64,000 bases of DNA from contig CM055065.1 in assembly GCA_029204045.2 (NCBI GenBank), forward strand, positions 10,801,024-10,865,023, written 5' to 3'. Position numbers and translations under genes: made by a program. This document shows, piece after piece, positions 10,629-21,500 of the stretch (within the stretch, counting starts at the first letter, position 1; each line of letters starts with the position of its first letter). This DNA is from Tillandsia leiboldiana. Taxonomy: Eukaryota > Streptophyta > Magnoliopsida > Poales > Bromeliaceae. Below the pieces are notes generated by a model. That model did no database searches and had not been told where the DNA came from. It was given only the letters and a program-made list of their open reading frames with translations.

Positions 10629-12066
10629 CTGAGTTCAACTGAAGAGAACTTCTTCTCTGTGCGGATTTTTCACAGTGCAACCTTCACAAGAAATCCTCCT
10701 CTCCCTGTGGCGATTCCATCTGCAGATTCTAGGATTTTTTGGCAGCACGCATCCCGAGGTTACTATTTTTACGGCGCGGCGCGACGCTCGTTCGTTTGTG
10801 TTCTTCCTCGTCGCATTTCGGTGCGAGGACTCCCCCGGCTTACTCCGACCTCCGAATGAGGCGATTCTTGCACCGTTGGACTCACGACAGGTAGGGCTAC
10901 GTTTCCCATGTTTACTGGTTTTTCCCATTCCGAGCTTTTCATGGGTTTTTCGGATCACCTTGTGACCTCATTTTCTGGGGCGGAGTTTTGGGACAGCGGT
11001 GTGGTATTTTGGCGATATCTTCGCGCACAGGCATCGGATTGGGGTGATTCAAAAGGCCATTTTGCATCTAAACATCACGAGGAATATCCCCAAATTTTCT
11101 TGGAATTTTCTGAATTTTTCCCCGAAGGTGACTATCCATGTTTACAGAATCTTGTGGTTCAGTTTTTGAGAGTAGTTTATTTCGGGGTGGTTCCCTTGTC
11201 GGATTTGTTTCTCAGTGTAGGAAACTCGGATTTGAGCGTGCAGGTAGTCGTTTCGACGGGTTCGTCGTGAGGATCGTGACGGTATTTTTCTAGGAATTTT
11301 CCGGGCATTTCTCGCAGGTAAAAACAGGGAAACTGTGGACTGTTGTGTTTGAGGCAGATTTGTGTGAGCATTGTATGTTATTATGTATGTTCTTTTGGGA
11401 ATTTTGTACAGCGATCGCGGCGGCTTATCGGTTTGGGCGAGAGCACTTCTTGGACTTGGAATTAGCGATCGAGGTGGGTGGTTGTTGTTTACCTCTATTT
11501 TGACATGCTCACTAGGAATATTAGAGTGATCCCTTTATTTGGACATGCATGCTTAAGTGGTATAAATTGTGAGCCTTTCCTATGGAAATTACTATTGTGG
11601 ATATTGATAGTGGTTGGGACTTATACATGTTGGTATGGATGGAATGTTAGCGTTTAACCTTGCATGTGGGTTGGATTATTTTATTATGGGCTTTATGATT
11701 ATCTTGTTAGTGGTTGGCACTATTTGAGGACTTTATGACATGCATAGGTGGATAGTGATGCTTTATCATGGATTATAGATATGTGTGGTTGGATAATGTT
11801 TTAGCATGATGGTTATATCTATGCGGAGTTATTAATTGTTACACATGTGGAACCACTATTGGTCGCCTTTTCCTTTATTTCCTTGAGAACACTTGCATGC
11901 TTGTTTGGACATCTAGGTAGGCCATCTTTTATCGCTACACTTTCATGCTGGAACTTTACTTAGGAGAAACCTTGTTTGCTTCTTTCTTCTTTTCGTTAGT
12001 CAGGTGGGTTTGCTCGGGTTTGAGCAGGGGTTTGGGATAGTGTAGCCGGGGCCTGGATTATGGATC

Positions 12067-12345
12067 ATGGGTTTTGGCGGCGACCGCGGATATTGGGCGG
12101 TTGACCGGATGTCGGTTATAGGACATCGGTGATAGGGCATGATTATGGACTAGAGGGTTTTGTGGCAACCGCAGATAGTAGGCGGTTGACCAGATGTCGG
12201 ATGTGGGACATGTTTGTGATTGTGGGTTATTCTGGCGACCGCGGATTTTGGGCGGTTGACCGGAGGTCGGTTGTGAGACCTGGTCGTGGATTGTGGGGTA
12301 TTGCGGCAATCGCGGATATTGGGCGATTGACCGGATGGTTACTTT
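12067..12345 (+). repeat. Four imperfect tandem repeats in LTR
   Basis: Four units of roughly 70-95 bp built on GGCGACCGCGGAT, GGGCGGTTGACCGGA and a following TCGG word, starting near 12067, 12160, 12231 and 12304. A reverse-strand single copy appears near 54100-54125. Confidence 0.65.
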
Positions 12346-12430
12346 TGCATCTGATTGGGGAATCAGTTTTCTTTCAGTGGAGGGTTTGTTCCACTGGGGC
12401 TTTATAGTTGTGATCCAATCCTGCTTTTAT

Positions 12431-12654
12431 CACCGGCGCGGTTATTGCCCGGTGATGCTTTTATTACACCGGCGCGGTTATTGCCCGGTGATGCTTTACT
12501 CGTGTGGGTAGCTCCCCTCGAGATCCCCTTCGGAGGCCGGGGCTGGACAGTTAGGGACAGGATTTTGCTATCACATCGGCGCGGCTTATTGGCCCGATGA
12601 TGAGGGCGGCAGCAGGAACTTGCTATCACATCGGTGCGGCTTTCTTGCCCGATG
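12431..12654 (+). repeat. Array of four small hairpins with compensatory arms
   Basis: Hairpins at 12431-12454 and 12467-12490 have arms CACCGG/CCGGTG; those at 12574-12599 and 12629-12654 have arms CATCGG/CCGATG. The C to T change in one arm is matched by G to A in the other, so pairing is kept. Loops share GCGG(T/C)T(T/A)ATTG-like sequence. Copies in the second LTR (about 17810-18033) are partly eroded. Confidence 0.7.
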
Positions 12655-13248
12655 ATGAGGGCGTACAGATTGGGTTCATCTGGGACGGTTGGTTATTGTT
12701 GCATACGGTTATTCCAGTCTAGGACTGTATTTTAGAGGCATAGTAGTGGTAATTTTTCTTTTGCAGCGGTTTCATTTCTTACACTCTTCTTTCCTTTTGG
12801 CCTCTGGTAGGCCTAGTGGGTGTGTCAGAGTTTGAGGTTTTACCCACTAGGGGAGGCTACTGGTTTACAAGTAGTTCTCACCCCCATTCTTCTTTCCTCT
12901 TTTTCTTCTTCCTTGTTTTGCAGTGTCTTTTGCGGGTGCTGCTGGGCTTTCAGCGGCGGGTTCGAGGAGAGAGGACGGCTGAGTAGATAGATCTCGAGGC
13001 AGGTTGAGCGTGTTAGCTGGACTGTTGGTGTACCAAGGTTTCCTCAGACGGTTGTACTTTTACATTGGGACTGGCTTTTGCCAGCAGGTTGTATTTATTT
13101 GGTGAGCTGGGGAGAGACGATGTATCATTTCTACAGATGTATTGTATTTTATTTCCAGCTTCAGTCTGAGATGTATTAGTTTTAGTTCAGCTCTGTTTTT
13201 ATTGCTCTTTTATTGTTATCTCTTATATCTGAGCAGGTTTGGCGCTTC

Positions 13249-13275
13249 GTGTACACGGGAAAATACCGTGTGCAC
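13249..13275 (+). repeat. LTR-terminal hairpin
   Basis: GTGTACACGG (13249-13258) pairs with CCGTGTGCAC (13266-13275) over 10 positions including one G-T pair, loop 7 nt. A second dyad with CCCGGG in both arms follows before the LTR end at 13324. Confidence 0.55.
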
Positions 13276-13331
13276 GGCGGATCGTAGACGAGCCCGGGTT
13301 CTGGTTTACACCCGGGGCGTGACAGATTAGG

Positions 13332-13343
13332 TGGTATCAGAGC
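13332..13343 (+). promoter_or_regulatory. Primer binding site of LARD-like element
   Basis: TGGTATCAGAGC, 12 of 12 match to the initiator tRNA-Met type, 7 bp after the LTR end. Confidence 0.92.
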
Positions 13344-13480
13344 TTAGGGATAGGTCATTTGGGACTTAGGAAACCCTAGGCTTTTCGGCGGACCCTAGGA
13401 TGTTTAGTGCGTGAGAGACACGACATTTTGCGAAAGTCGGTGATTATTTATTTGACTCTTCCTGTGAGTGAAGAGGGATC

Positions 13481-13552
13481 GACATACCCTATTTTTGTGG
13501 GACAGTTATGTTGGCTGCAGACAACATAAAGTTACAAAAATAGAGCGATGTC
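13481..13552 (+). promoter_or_regulatory. Tiered stem-loop with palindromic loop (DIS-like), LARD copy
   Basis: Three nested perfect stems: GACAT 13481-13485 with ATGTC 13548-13552; CTATTTTTGT 13489-13498 with ACAAAAATAG 13534-13543; TTATGTTG 13506-13513 with CAACATAA 13522-13529. The 8-nt loop GCTGCAGA holds the self-complementary 6-mer CTGCAG. The inner and middle stems are separated by an asymmetric GGGACAG / AGTT internal loop. It lies 137 nt after the PBS. The architecture resembles retroviral dimerisation-initiation stem-loops; the function is inferred. Confidence 0.75.
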
Positions 13553-15012
13553 TTGACTTTCGCTAGATTGGGTCGAGTGTTTGGGGTGTGCTGATTTGCG
13601 GTTTTGTCGTGGTGAGCGGTGTCTCCCCGACGTTGGGCCCTGACCCGGGTGCACCTTGGTGTGGCAGTTGGGTCTGAGCTGGTTGTTTCGGGCCAGATAC
13701 CCAGATTGGTACGTCTGAGAGCTCCGGACCAGCCAGGGTAGGTGTGTTGGAGGCAGATCAGCGGAGCAGTGGCATCGTTGTCGGAGCGGTGACACAGTTG
13801 TCGGGATCAGCGCAGTGGCACAGTTGTCGGAGCGGTGACACAGTTGTCGGATCGGACAGTGGCACAGTTGTCGGAGTAGCGAGTAGCCCCTCAGTGCCGA
13901 CGTTTAGTGTTGGGGCACCGAGGTAGGGTGGACAGTGACAGCGGGTAAGCTGTGGGATTGCTTGATGAAGCGAGCAGTTTTGGCGGATGAGTCACCCCGA
14001 TTGTGGATTGATGTGTGGAGTCTTTGAAGACAGGGTCTTGTTTGTGGGGGGATAGAGGAGTGCTTGGAAGCTTTTGCGTCAAGAGTCAACGCAGTTGCTG
14101 AACTACACGCTCCATGTGTAGAGGGACGGGGGCGCATAGGATATGAGTGTCTGCAAGTGGATTGCGCCAGGATACCTTTTAAGCGTTTGGGTCCCTCCAG
14201 TACGGATTAGGGACGCCTCATTGGGGTAGGCGCCGGGTGTGGAGCGTGGTAGTGTAGTTCCTTGGGTTGGGATCTACGCCTGGGGCGAGTTCTGATTGAG
14301 GCGCTTGGCGCCGGTGATGGAGGACAGATCAGTCGGTGGAGGCATCCCGATTTCTTTTTCCAGGATACTGGATTTCTGAGACTGTCGGAGCACATATGTT
14401 ACATCGGTGTCGTGTGGTGGTTACTTGTGGGCTGGCGGGTTCGGTTTCTTTCGCGGCGGTTGATTATGCCGCAAGGACAGTTTCTTGGGGAGCCAGGCCG
14501 GAGGTGTTGGTGTGCTTGGGTTGCTGAGGGTTATCTTCGCCTCTATAGTTTTGACTTCGGGAGCGAGGCGGATGTTTCGCATTGGATGAGTAGATTTTGG
14601 CTTGGGTGTTGATGCCGAGAGTCGGGGAATTGCTTCTACATCCCGAACGTTTAGAGATTAGAGAGCAGAGTCTATTGATCAGTTGGGGGGCTTATATAGG
14701 ATAACTTGGGGGTACCGAGGTATGGGATCGAGCATTTGTGCCGATGGACTTGTGGTTGGATTATCTGAGACCCTGGGAGGAGCAGATGCGTGTACCGATG
14801 CAGGCTACTGGTAGCTCGAGCGGTTAGCCCAGCTGTACTTGGATGAGGTGGTGCGGTTTTTCTGGAATGCCCGCCTCTATTTGTTCTAGTTAGAGAACCG
14901 AGGATTGTATCGCGTCTCTGGGGAGGTATTTAGACAGGCTTGGAGCTTGAGGGGGATGATTGGATATTTACTCCCTCTATTTGGTTGAGTTTCGGGTTGA
15001 GGATTGATTTTA

Positions 15013-15031
15013 GTTTCGAGGTACGAAACTT
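15013..15031 (+). repeat. PPT-adjacent dyad, LARD copy
   Basis: AGTTTCG and CGAAACT, 5-nt spacer, just before the polypurine tract. Counterpart of the hairpin at 8577-8596 and 60611-60630. Confidence 0.6.
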
Positions 15032-15038
15032 TCTTTTA

Positions 15039-15050
15039 GTGGGGGAGGAT
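15039..15050 (+). promoter_or_regulatory. Polypurine tract
   Basis: AGTGGGGGAGGA immediately precedes the second LTR start TGTTGATGACC; expected primer site for plus-strand DNA synthesis. Confidence 0.85.
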
Positions 15051-18000
15051 GTTGATGACCTGGATCTCTGCAGAGCTGTGGTAGAGTCATTGGTGACATC
15101 TGGGAGTTGTACTGTGTGTTGGAGGTCTTTGTGCCCAATTGGACAGTTGTGGCGGACTTCGGGCTTACTAGATCACGTGGGGGATCAAGGGACTCCGTCG
15201 GATCGTATAGCAGTGGTTTGCGCGATGCGGATATTAAAAAATGGACTCAGTGCGAAGTTTGACCAAGGAATACCTTTCCGATTGCCATCGGCAAATTTTG
15301 GGGTGGAATTTGGCAAAATGGACATCAAATTCGGATTCAGCGCGCGCGAAAACGGTCAAAACGGACTACCCACTTGTTATTTTGAGCATGGGTACTGTTC
15401 ATGCCGGGACAGTGTTTCGGCCGCCGGCGGCAGCGGCGGCGGCGGCGGGCAGCGGCGGAGCACGGGCGGACGGGCTCGGCAGGCGGCGGAGCGGCAGCGG
15501 GCAGCCGCGCGGGCAGGCGCGCGCGGGCGCGAGGCGCGGCAGTGCGCGCGGTCCAAGGGCCGTCGTGCACGGGGGACTGGACACGTGGCAGTGTCGGAGT
15601 GGTCGGTTTAGTGGACTTGGTCTACAGAGCAGGCGGCGTGGTGCAGGACCGGGGTGGACACGTGGCGGACGGTGGTTGGGCTGTTGTGTTTGAGCGCTCG
15701 GGCACCGACGGGTGCGGGTGGCCTCGGGTTTACGTGCCTGGCAGGGGCGCCAGGCGGCGCGTCAGGCGGGCACTGTGGGCGCGGCAGGCGGGCGTTGAGG
15801 GTGGCGCCACGTTTCGTCGCCGCACGTTGGTCAACGCGTCGCGCAGTGGATGGCCTGGATGGCTGTCCGCTGTGGCGGGGGGCGACGTGGGGCCCGGTGG
15901 GCTTTCCGGGCGCGCACAGTGTTTGGGCCGGGCCCAACAATGTAGCCGCCCGAAGTTGGAGCGCCCGGAAATTGGGACTTAATGGGAATTCATTGAGTTG
16001 TTCCAGCTTGTATTAAAAGGCTGAGTTCAACTGAAGAGAACTTCTTCTCTGCGCGGATTTTCAAGTGCAACCTTCACAAGAAATCCTCCTCTCCCTGTGT
16101 CGTTCCATCTGCAGATTCTAGGATTTTTTGGCGGCACGCATCCCGAGGTTACCATTTTTTACGGCGCGGCGCGACGCTCGTTCGTTTGTGTTTCTTCTTG
16201 CGTCGCATTTCGGTGCGAGGACTCCCCCGGCTTACTCCTACCTCCGAATGAGGCGATTCTTGCGCGTTTGACTCACGACAGTAGGCTACGTTTCGCATTT
16301 TTACTGGTTTTTCCCATTCCGAGCTTTTCATGGGGTTCGGATCATCTCTGTGACCTCATTTTCTGGGGCGGAGTTTGGGACAGCGGTGTGGTATTTTGCG
16401 ATATCTCTTCCTTGCGCACAGGCATCGGATTGGGGGTGATTCAAAAGCATTTTACATCTACACATCACAAGGAATATCCCCAATTCTTTGGAATTTTCTG
16501 AATTTTGCCCCGAAGGGATATATCCCTGTTTTACAGAATTTGTGGTTCAGTTTTTGAGAGTAGTTTATTTCGGGGTGGTTCCCTTGTCGGATTTGTTTCT
16601 CAGTGTAGGAAACTCGGATTTGAGCGTTGCAGGTAGTCGTTTTCGACGGTTCGTCGGCGAGGATCGTGACGGTATTTTTCTTGGATTTTCTGGGCATTTC
16701 TCGTAGGTAAAAACAGGGAAACTGTGGACTGTTGTGTTTGGGGCAGATTTGTGTGAGCATTGTATGGTTAATTATGTATGTTCTTTGTGGGAATTTTGTA
16801 CAGCGATGTGGTGGCGCTTATCGGTTGGGCGAGAGCACTTCTGGACTTGGAATTAGCGATCGAGGTGGGTGGTGTGTTTACCTCGTATTTTGACATGATC
16901 ACTAGGAATATTAGAGTGAATCCCTTTATTTGGACATGCATGCTTAAGTGGTATAAATTGTGAGCTTTCCTATGGAAACTACTATTGGGGATATTTGATA
17001 GTGTTGGGACTTATACATGTTGGTATGGATGGATGTTGAGCGTTAACTTGCATATGGGTTGGATTATTTTATTATGGGCTTTATGATTATATTGTTAGTG
17101 GTTGGCATATTTGAGGACTTTATGACATGCATAGGTGGATAGTGAGCTTTTATCATGGCAAGACATGTGTGGTTGGATAAGGTTAGCATGATGGTTATAT
17201 CTAGCGGAGTTATTAATTGTTTACACAGGAACACTATTGGTCGCCTTTCCTTTATTCCTTGAGAACACTTGAATCCTTGTTTGGACATCTAGGTAGGCCA
17301 TTTTATCGCTACACTTTTCATGCTGGAACTTGACTTAGGAGAAACCTTGTTTGCTTCTTTCTCCTTTTCGTTAGTCAGTGGGCTTGCTCGGGTTGAGCAG
17401 GGGTTTTGGGATAGTGTAGCCGGGGCCTGGATATGGATCATGGGTGTTTGGCTGGGCGACCAGCGGAGATTGGGCGGTTGACCGGATGTCGGTTATAGGA
17501 CATCGGTGGATAGGGCCATGATTATGGACTAGAGGGTTTTCGTGGCAACGCGGATAGTAGGCGGTTTTGCCGATGTCGGATGGGGACAGTATTGTGATTG
17601 TGGGTTATTCTGGCGACCCGCGGATTTTGGGCGGTGAAATGGAGGTCGGTTGTGAGACCTGGTTCGGGATTGGTGGGTATTGCGGCAATCGCGGATATGG
17701 GCGATGACGTGCTGTTACTTTTGCATCTGATTGGGGAATCACTTTTCTTTTAGCGGCGGGTTGGTGTTCCATTGGGGCCTTTATAGTTGTGATCCAATCC
17801 TGCTTTTATCACAAGCGCGGTTATGGCCGGTGATTCTTTTTATGAACACCGGGGCGTGCGGTTATTGCCCTGGTGCTTTACTCGTGTGGGTAGCTCCCCT
17901 CGAGATCCCCTTCGAGGCCGGGGCTGGACAGTTGGGAAAGGATTTTGCTATCACATCGGCGCGGCTTATTGGCCCGATAGAGGGCGGCAGCAGGAACTTT

Positions 18001-18442
18001 GCTATCACATCGGTGCGGCTTTCTTGCCCGATGATGAGGCGGTACAGATTGGGTTCATCTGGGACGGTTGGTTTTTGTTGCATACGGTATTCCAGTCTAG
18101 GACTGTATTTAGAGCATAGTAGGGTAGATTTCCCTGCAGCGGTTTCATTTCTACCACTCTTCGTTCCTTTTTGCCTCTGGTAGGCTAGTGGGTGTGTCAG
18201 AGTTTGAGGTTTTACCCACTGGGAGGCTACTGGTTTACAAGTAGTTCTCACCACCATTCTTCTTTCCCTCTTTTTCTTTCCTTGTTTGCAGTGTCTTCTG
18301 GGGGTGTGCTGGGCTGTCAGCGGCGGGTCGAGGAGAGGGGTGACGGCTGAGTAGTAGATCTCGAGGCAGGTTGAGCGTGTTAGCTGGAATGTTGGTGTAC
18401 CAGGTTTCCTCAGACGATTGTACTTTACATTTGGGACTGGCT
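15051..18442 (+). repeat. 3' LTR of LARD-like element, truncated by gap
   Basis: Matches the first LTR from its start to the point equivalent to about 13072; the last 250 bp or so fall in the N run. Differences from the first LTR are dominated by one- and two-base insertions or deletions, densest from 17400 to 18442. Confidence 0.85.
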
Positions 18443-18542
18443 NNNNNNNNNNNNNNNNNNNNNNNNNNNNNNNNNNNNNNNNNNNNNNNNNNNNNNNNNN
18501 NNNNNNNNNNNNNNNNNNNNNNNNNNNNNNNNNNNNNNNNNN
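18443..18542. other. Assembly gap, 100 N
   Basis: Left flank is mid-LTR of the LARD-like element; right flank is mid-RT of copia-1 (equivalent to 46660 in copia-2). Both elements are incomplete at the gap, so its true size is probably many kilobases. ORFs spanning the N run are meaningless. Confidence 0.95.
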
Positions 18543-21500
18543 GGATTTGTGCAACAATGAAGTTATCCTGATAATGCTTCACAAAGAGAGTCCGATCTGC
18601 TCCCCCTCGAGTATAGCCTTCTCCAAAAGGTGCTTTGTCAACCTTTTGTACCACGCTCGCGGTGCTTGTTTTAAACCGTAAAGAGCCTTTTTCAAGCGAA
18701 AAACATGGTTAGGTAGTTTACAGTCTACAAAACCTTTCGGTTGAGCCACATAAACTTCCTCATTTAAAAACCCATTTAAAAATGCGCTCTTAACGTCCAT
18801 TTGAAAGAGTTTTATTTTAAAGTGACAAGCAATAGCGAATAAGATACGAATGGACTCGAGTCTAGCTACAGGGGCGAACGTTTCATCAAAGTCTATACCT
18901 TCTATTTGAGAGTAGCCTTGAGCAACTAAACGTGCTTTGTTCCTGATGATGGTACCATCCTCATTTTTCTTGTTCTTGAAAATCCATTTAGTACTGATCA
19001 CATTGTGTTGCTTCGGAGGCGTCGTTAATTCCCAGACTTTGTTTCGTTCAAACTGATGGAGCTCTTCCTGCATTGCTTCAATCCAGTAGTCATCCTGAAG
19101 AGCTTCATCGACGTTCTTTGGTTCGATCAAGGAAACGTAACATGCGAATCCACAAACCAACTGTCTCCGAGTTTTGACTCCTTCTTGTGGGTCTCCAATG
19201 ATGTTTGATTCAGGATGATCCTTGGAGATGCATAACGTTTGATGCAATGGAGTACTCGGAGGTACAGAGATGATTCCTGCACATCAGATAAACTTGAAGA
19301 ACCATTAGATGCATCATTAATATTGGAAGTATTATCATGAGAAGATGCTTTTACAGGAGTATCATCATCAAGAGAGATATCAGGGGTAGATTTATCAGAT
19401 ACAAAGTGGAAAGCTTCATCTACTTTAACATTTATGGATTCTACGATCGTTTTAGATTCCAAGTTAAATACCCGATATGCTCTACTATTTGTAGAATAAC
19501 CCAAGAAAATCCCTTCGTCACTTCGAGAGTCAAATTTTCCAAGATTTTCGCGGTCACGTAAAATGTAACACCGACTCCCAAAGATGCGAAAATATTTGAT
19601 GTTGGGTTTTCTACAACACCATAGTTCATATGGTGTATTTAACGTACCCGGGCGCAAATAAACTCGATTAATAACATAGATTGCAGTGTTCACAGCTTCT
19701 GCCCAAAAATATAACGGTAAATTCCGGCTATGAAGCATAACACGTGCCATCTCTTGTACAACCCTGTTTTTGCGCTCGACTACACCATTCTGTTGAGGTG
19801 TATAGGGTGCTGAGAATTCATGTTTAATGCCATTGGAAGTGCAAAAATCAATGAATTTAGAATTTATGAATTCTCCACCTCTATCACTTCTAACACGAAT
19901 GATCTTTTCATTCTTTTCAATCATAATACGAAGGCAAATCTCGTGAAAAGAATCAAAAGTATCAGCTTTCTCTTTTAAAAATGCTACCCAAGAATACCTA
20001 GAGAAATCATCAACCAATAAGAAAATATACCATTTACCTCCCAAGGATGGTTGACGAGTCGGCCCCACGAGATCCATATGCAATAATTCTAAGGGCCGTT
20101 TGGTACCGACGTGATTCAAGTTCTTGTGTGCAGTCCTAGATTGTTTTCCCTTTTGACAACCACCACACACAATGTTTTGATTAAGTGAAAGTTTAGGAAC
20201 CCCCTTGACCTCGTCTTTGTTTGAAATTCTAGCAAGTTCCTTAAAATTTATGTGACCTAGCCTTTCATGCCAAAGTGTTTCATTATTCAAAGAGGCTAAG
20301 TTACAATTTTCAGAAATTTTATTGGGAACAACATAACAATTGTTTTCAGATCTAACCCCTTTTAAAAAGAAAACATGATCCTTATCAGTTACAATGCATT
20401 CAACAGATGAAAAATTAACAGAAAAACCATTGTCACAAAGTTGACTGATACTTATGAGGTTAGTCTTAAGCCCATCAACAAATAACACATTATTCAGAAT
20501 CGGGCCATCTGGAATAGCTACTGTTCCTTTTCCAACAATTTTGGAAGACTGACCGTCTCCGAAAACTACAAGTCCTCCGGAGATTTTTTCAAAATTTTGA
20601 AAGCAGTTTTTGTCACCGGTCATGTGACGGGAACAGCCGCTATCCAGATACCAAGACGAATTATCATATGCATGCAAGGAAATATTTGTAACAAGACAAG
20701 GGAAGATTCCACCTTTGCGTACCCAAACCTTTCGAGTTTTGGTGTACGTCGGAAATGATTGTGAAGTTGATACCTTTGGTGAAAGCGTCTTGTGTGATCC
20801 ATTGCTTTTCCTTGACGACGTCGTCTTGTTTGATGAACTACCGAGGCTTTTTCCTTTCGAATAATTTGATTTCCGAGGAATCACCCTTTTAGTAGTCGTT
20901 GCAAGAAGTGCTTGAGTTGAGCGTTTGGCTCCCATCTTGCAATTTTTCCTTATGTGCCCTACAAAATTACAACAAAAACATACCTTGATGCTTGACGATT
21001 CCGAAGAGGGGGAAGAAGGTTTGTTGTCGTTGTTTGTCGTCAATTCCGGTGTTGGAGGAGGAGATACCGACTGGGGCATAAAGACTGTCCCAACCGAACT
21101 AAAATTGTCTTCAATTCGATTGTATCCGAGGCCGAACTTGTTTGATTGACCAAGACCAAGAAGCTTATCCAACTTACTCCTTCCTGATGAAAATCGCTGT
21201 AAATCATCCTTGAGTTGGAGAATGGTCTCTGTCATTTCCAATTTTTCCTGTCGAGCCTCGCCGTTAAGCTTCAAGAAGTAATTCGCTTTGTTCACCATAT
21301 CTACATAATTCTTCTCGAATTGCTCATTGGACTCTTGAAGTGAAGCATTTGCTTTTATCAGATTATCCCTTTCCACTTCAAGATCGGTCGAGAGAGAAGT
21401 TACCCTTTTTACTTCTTCTTCGAGATCCTGCAATCTCCCTCTCAACCCCTTGTTTTGCTTAGCCAGTTTCTTTGAATCCCTCAAAAGTCTGTGGTAGGCT

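Larger units (their letters stand above)
9659..13324 (+). repeat. 5' LTR of LARD-like element, 3666 bp
   Basis: Runs from TGTGACGACCTGAATC to ACCCGGGGCGTGACA and is followed by the PBS. Promoter-side zone 10020-10560 is extremely GC-rich. A TATA-like box is at 10618-10628. The downstream part carries a fourfold repeat (12067-12345), a hairpin array (12431-12654) and two terminal hairpins (13249-13275 and about 13291-13317). The ORFs in the GC-rich zone overlap in several frames and are not considered genes. Confidence 0.88.
13325..15050 (+). mobile_element. Internal region of LARD-like element, 1726 bp, no recognisable protein gene
   Basis: Starts with 7 bp and the PBS, then the tiered stem-loop (13481-13552). 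It ends with an AGTTTCG/CGAAACT dyad and the purine tract. The longest open stretches (13744-13926, 14262-14612) show no gag, protease, RT or integrase motif. A TCGGAGCGGTGACACAGTTG-type word repeats three to four times at about 13780-13880. Nothing else is recognised. Confidence 0.75.
9659..18442 (+). mobile_element. LARD-like non-autonomous LTR element, incomplete at right
   Basis: Two direct repeats (9659-13324 and 15051-18442) flank 1726 bp carrying a PBS and PPT but no recognisable gag, protease, RT or integrase. Large LTRs with a short non-coding interior match the LARD class, which relies on proteins of autonomous relatives. It is inserted into the host-family LTR at 9658. The right end is lost in the N run, so the target duplication cannot be checked. 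Single-base indels separate the two LTRs very often. Confidence 0.85.

Noticed and set aside
12431..12490. CRISPR-like direct repeats
   Set aside because: Few units, irregular spacing, no spacer diversity, and located in a plant LTR.
13744..14612. Possible remnant gag or pol in the LARD interior
   Set aside because: I looked for Gypsy gag, DSG protease, YVDD-type RT and integrase motifs in all frames and saw none.
18371..18681. ORFs spanning the N run
   Set aside because: They are translations through unknown bases and join two different elements.
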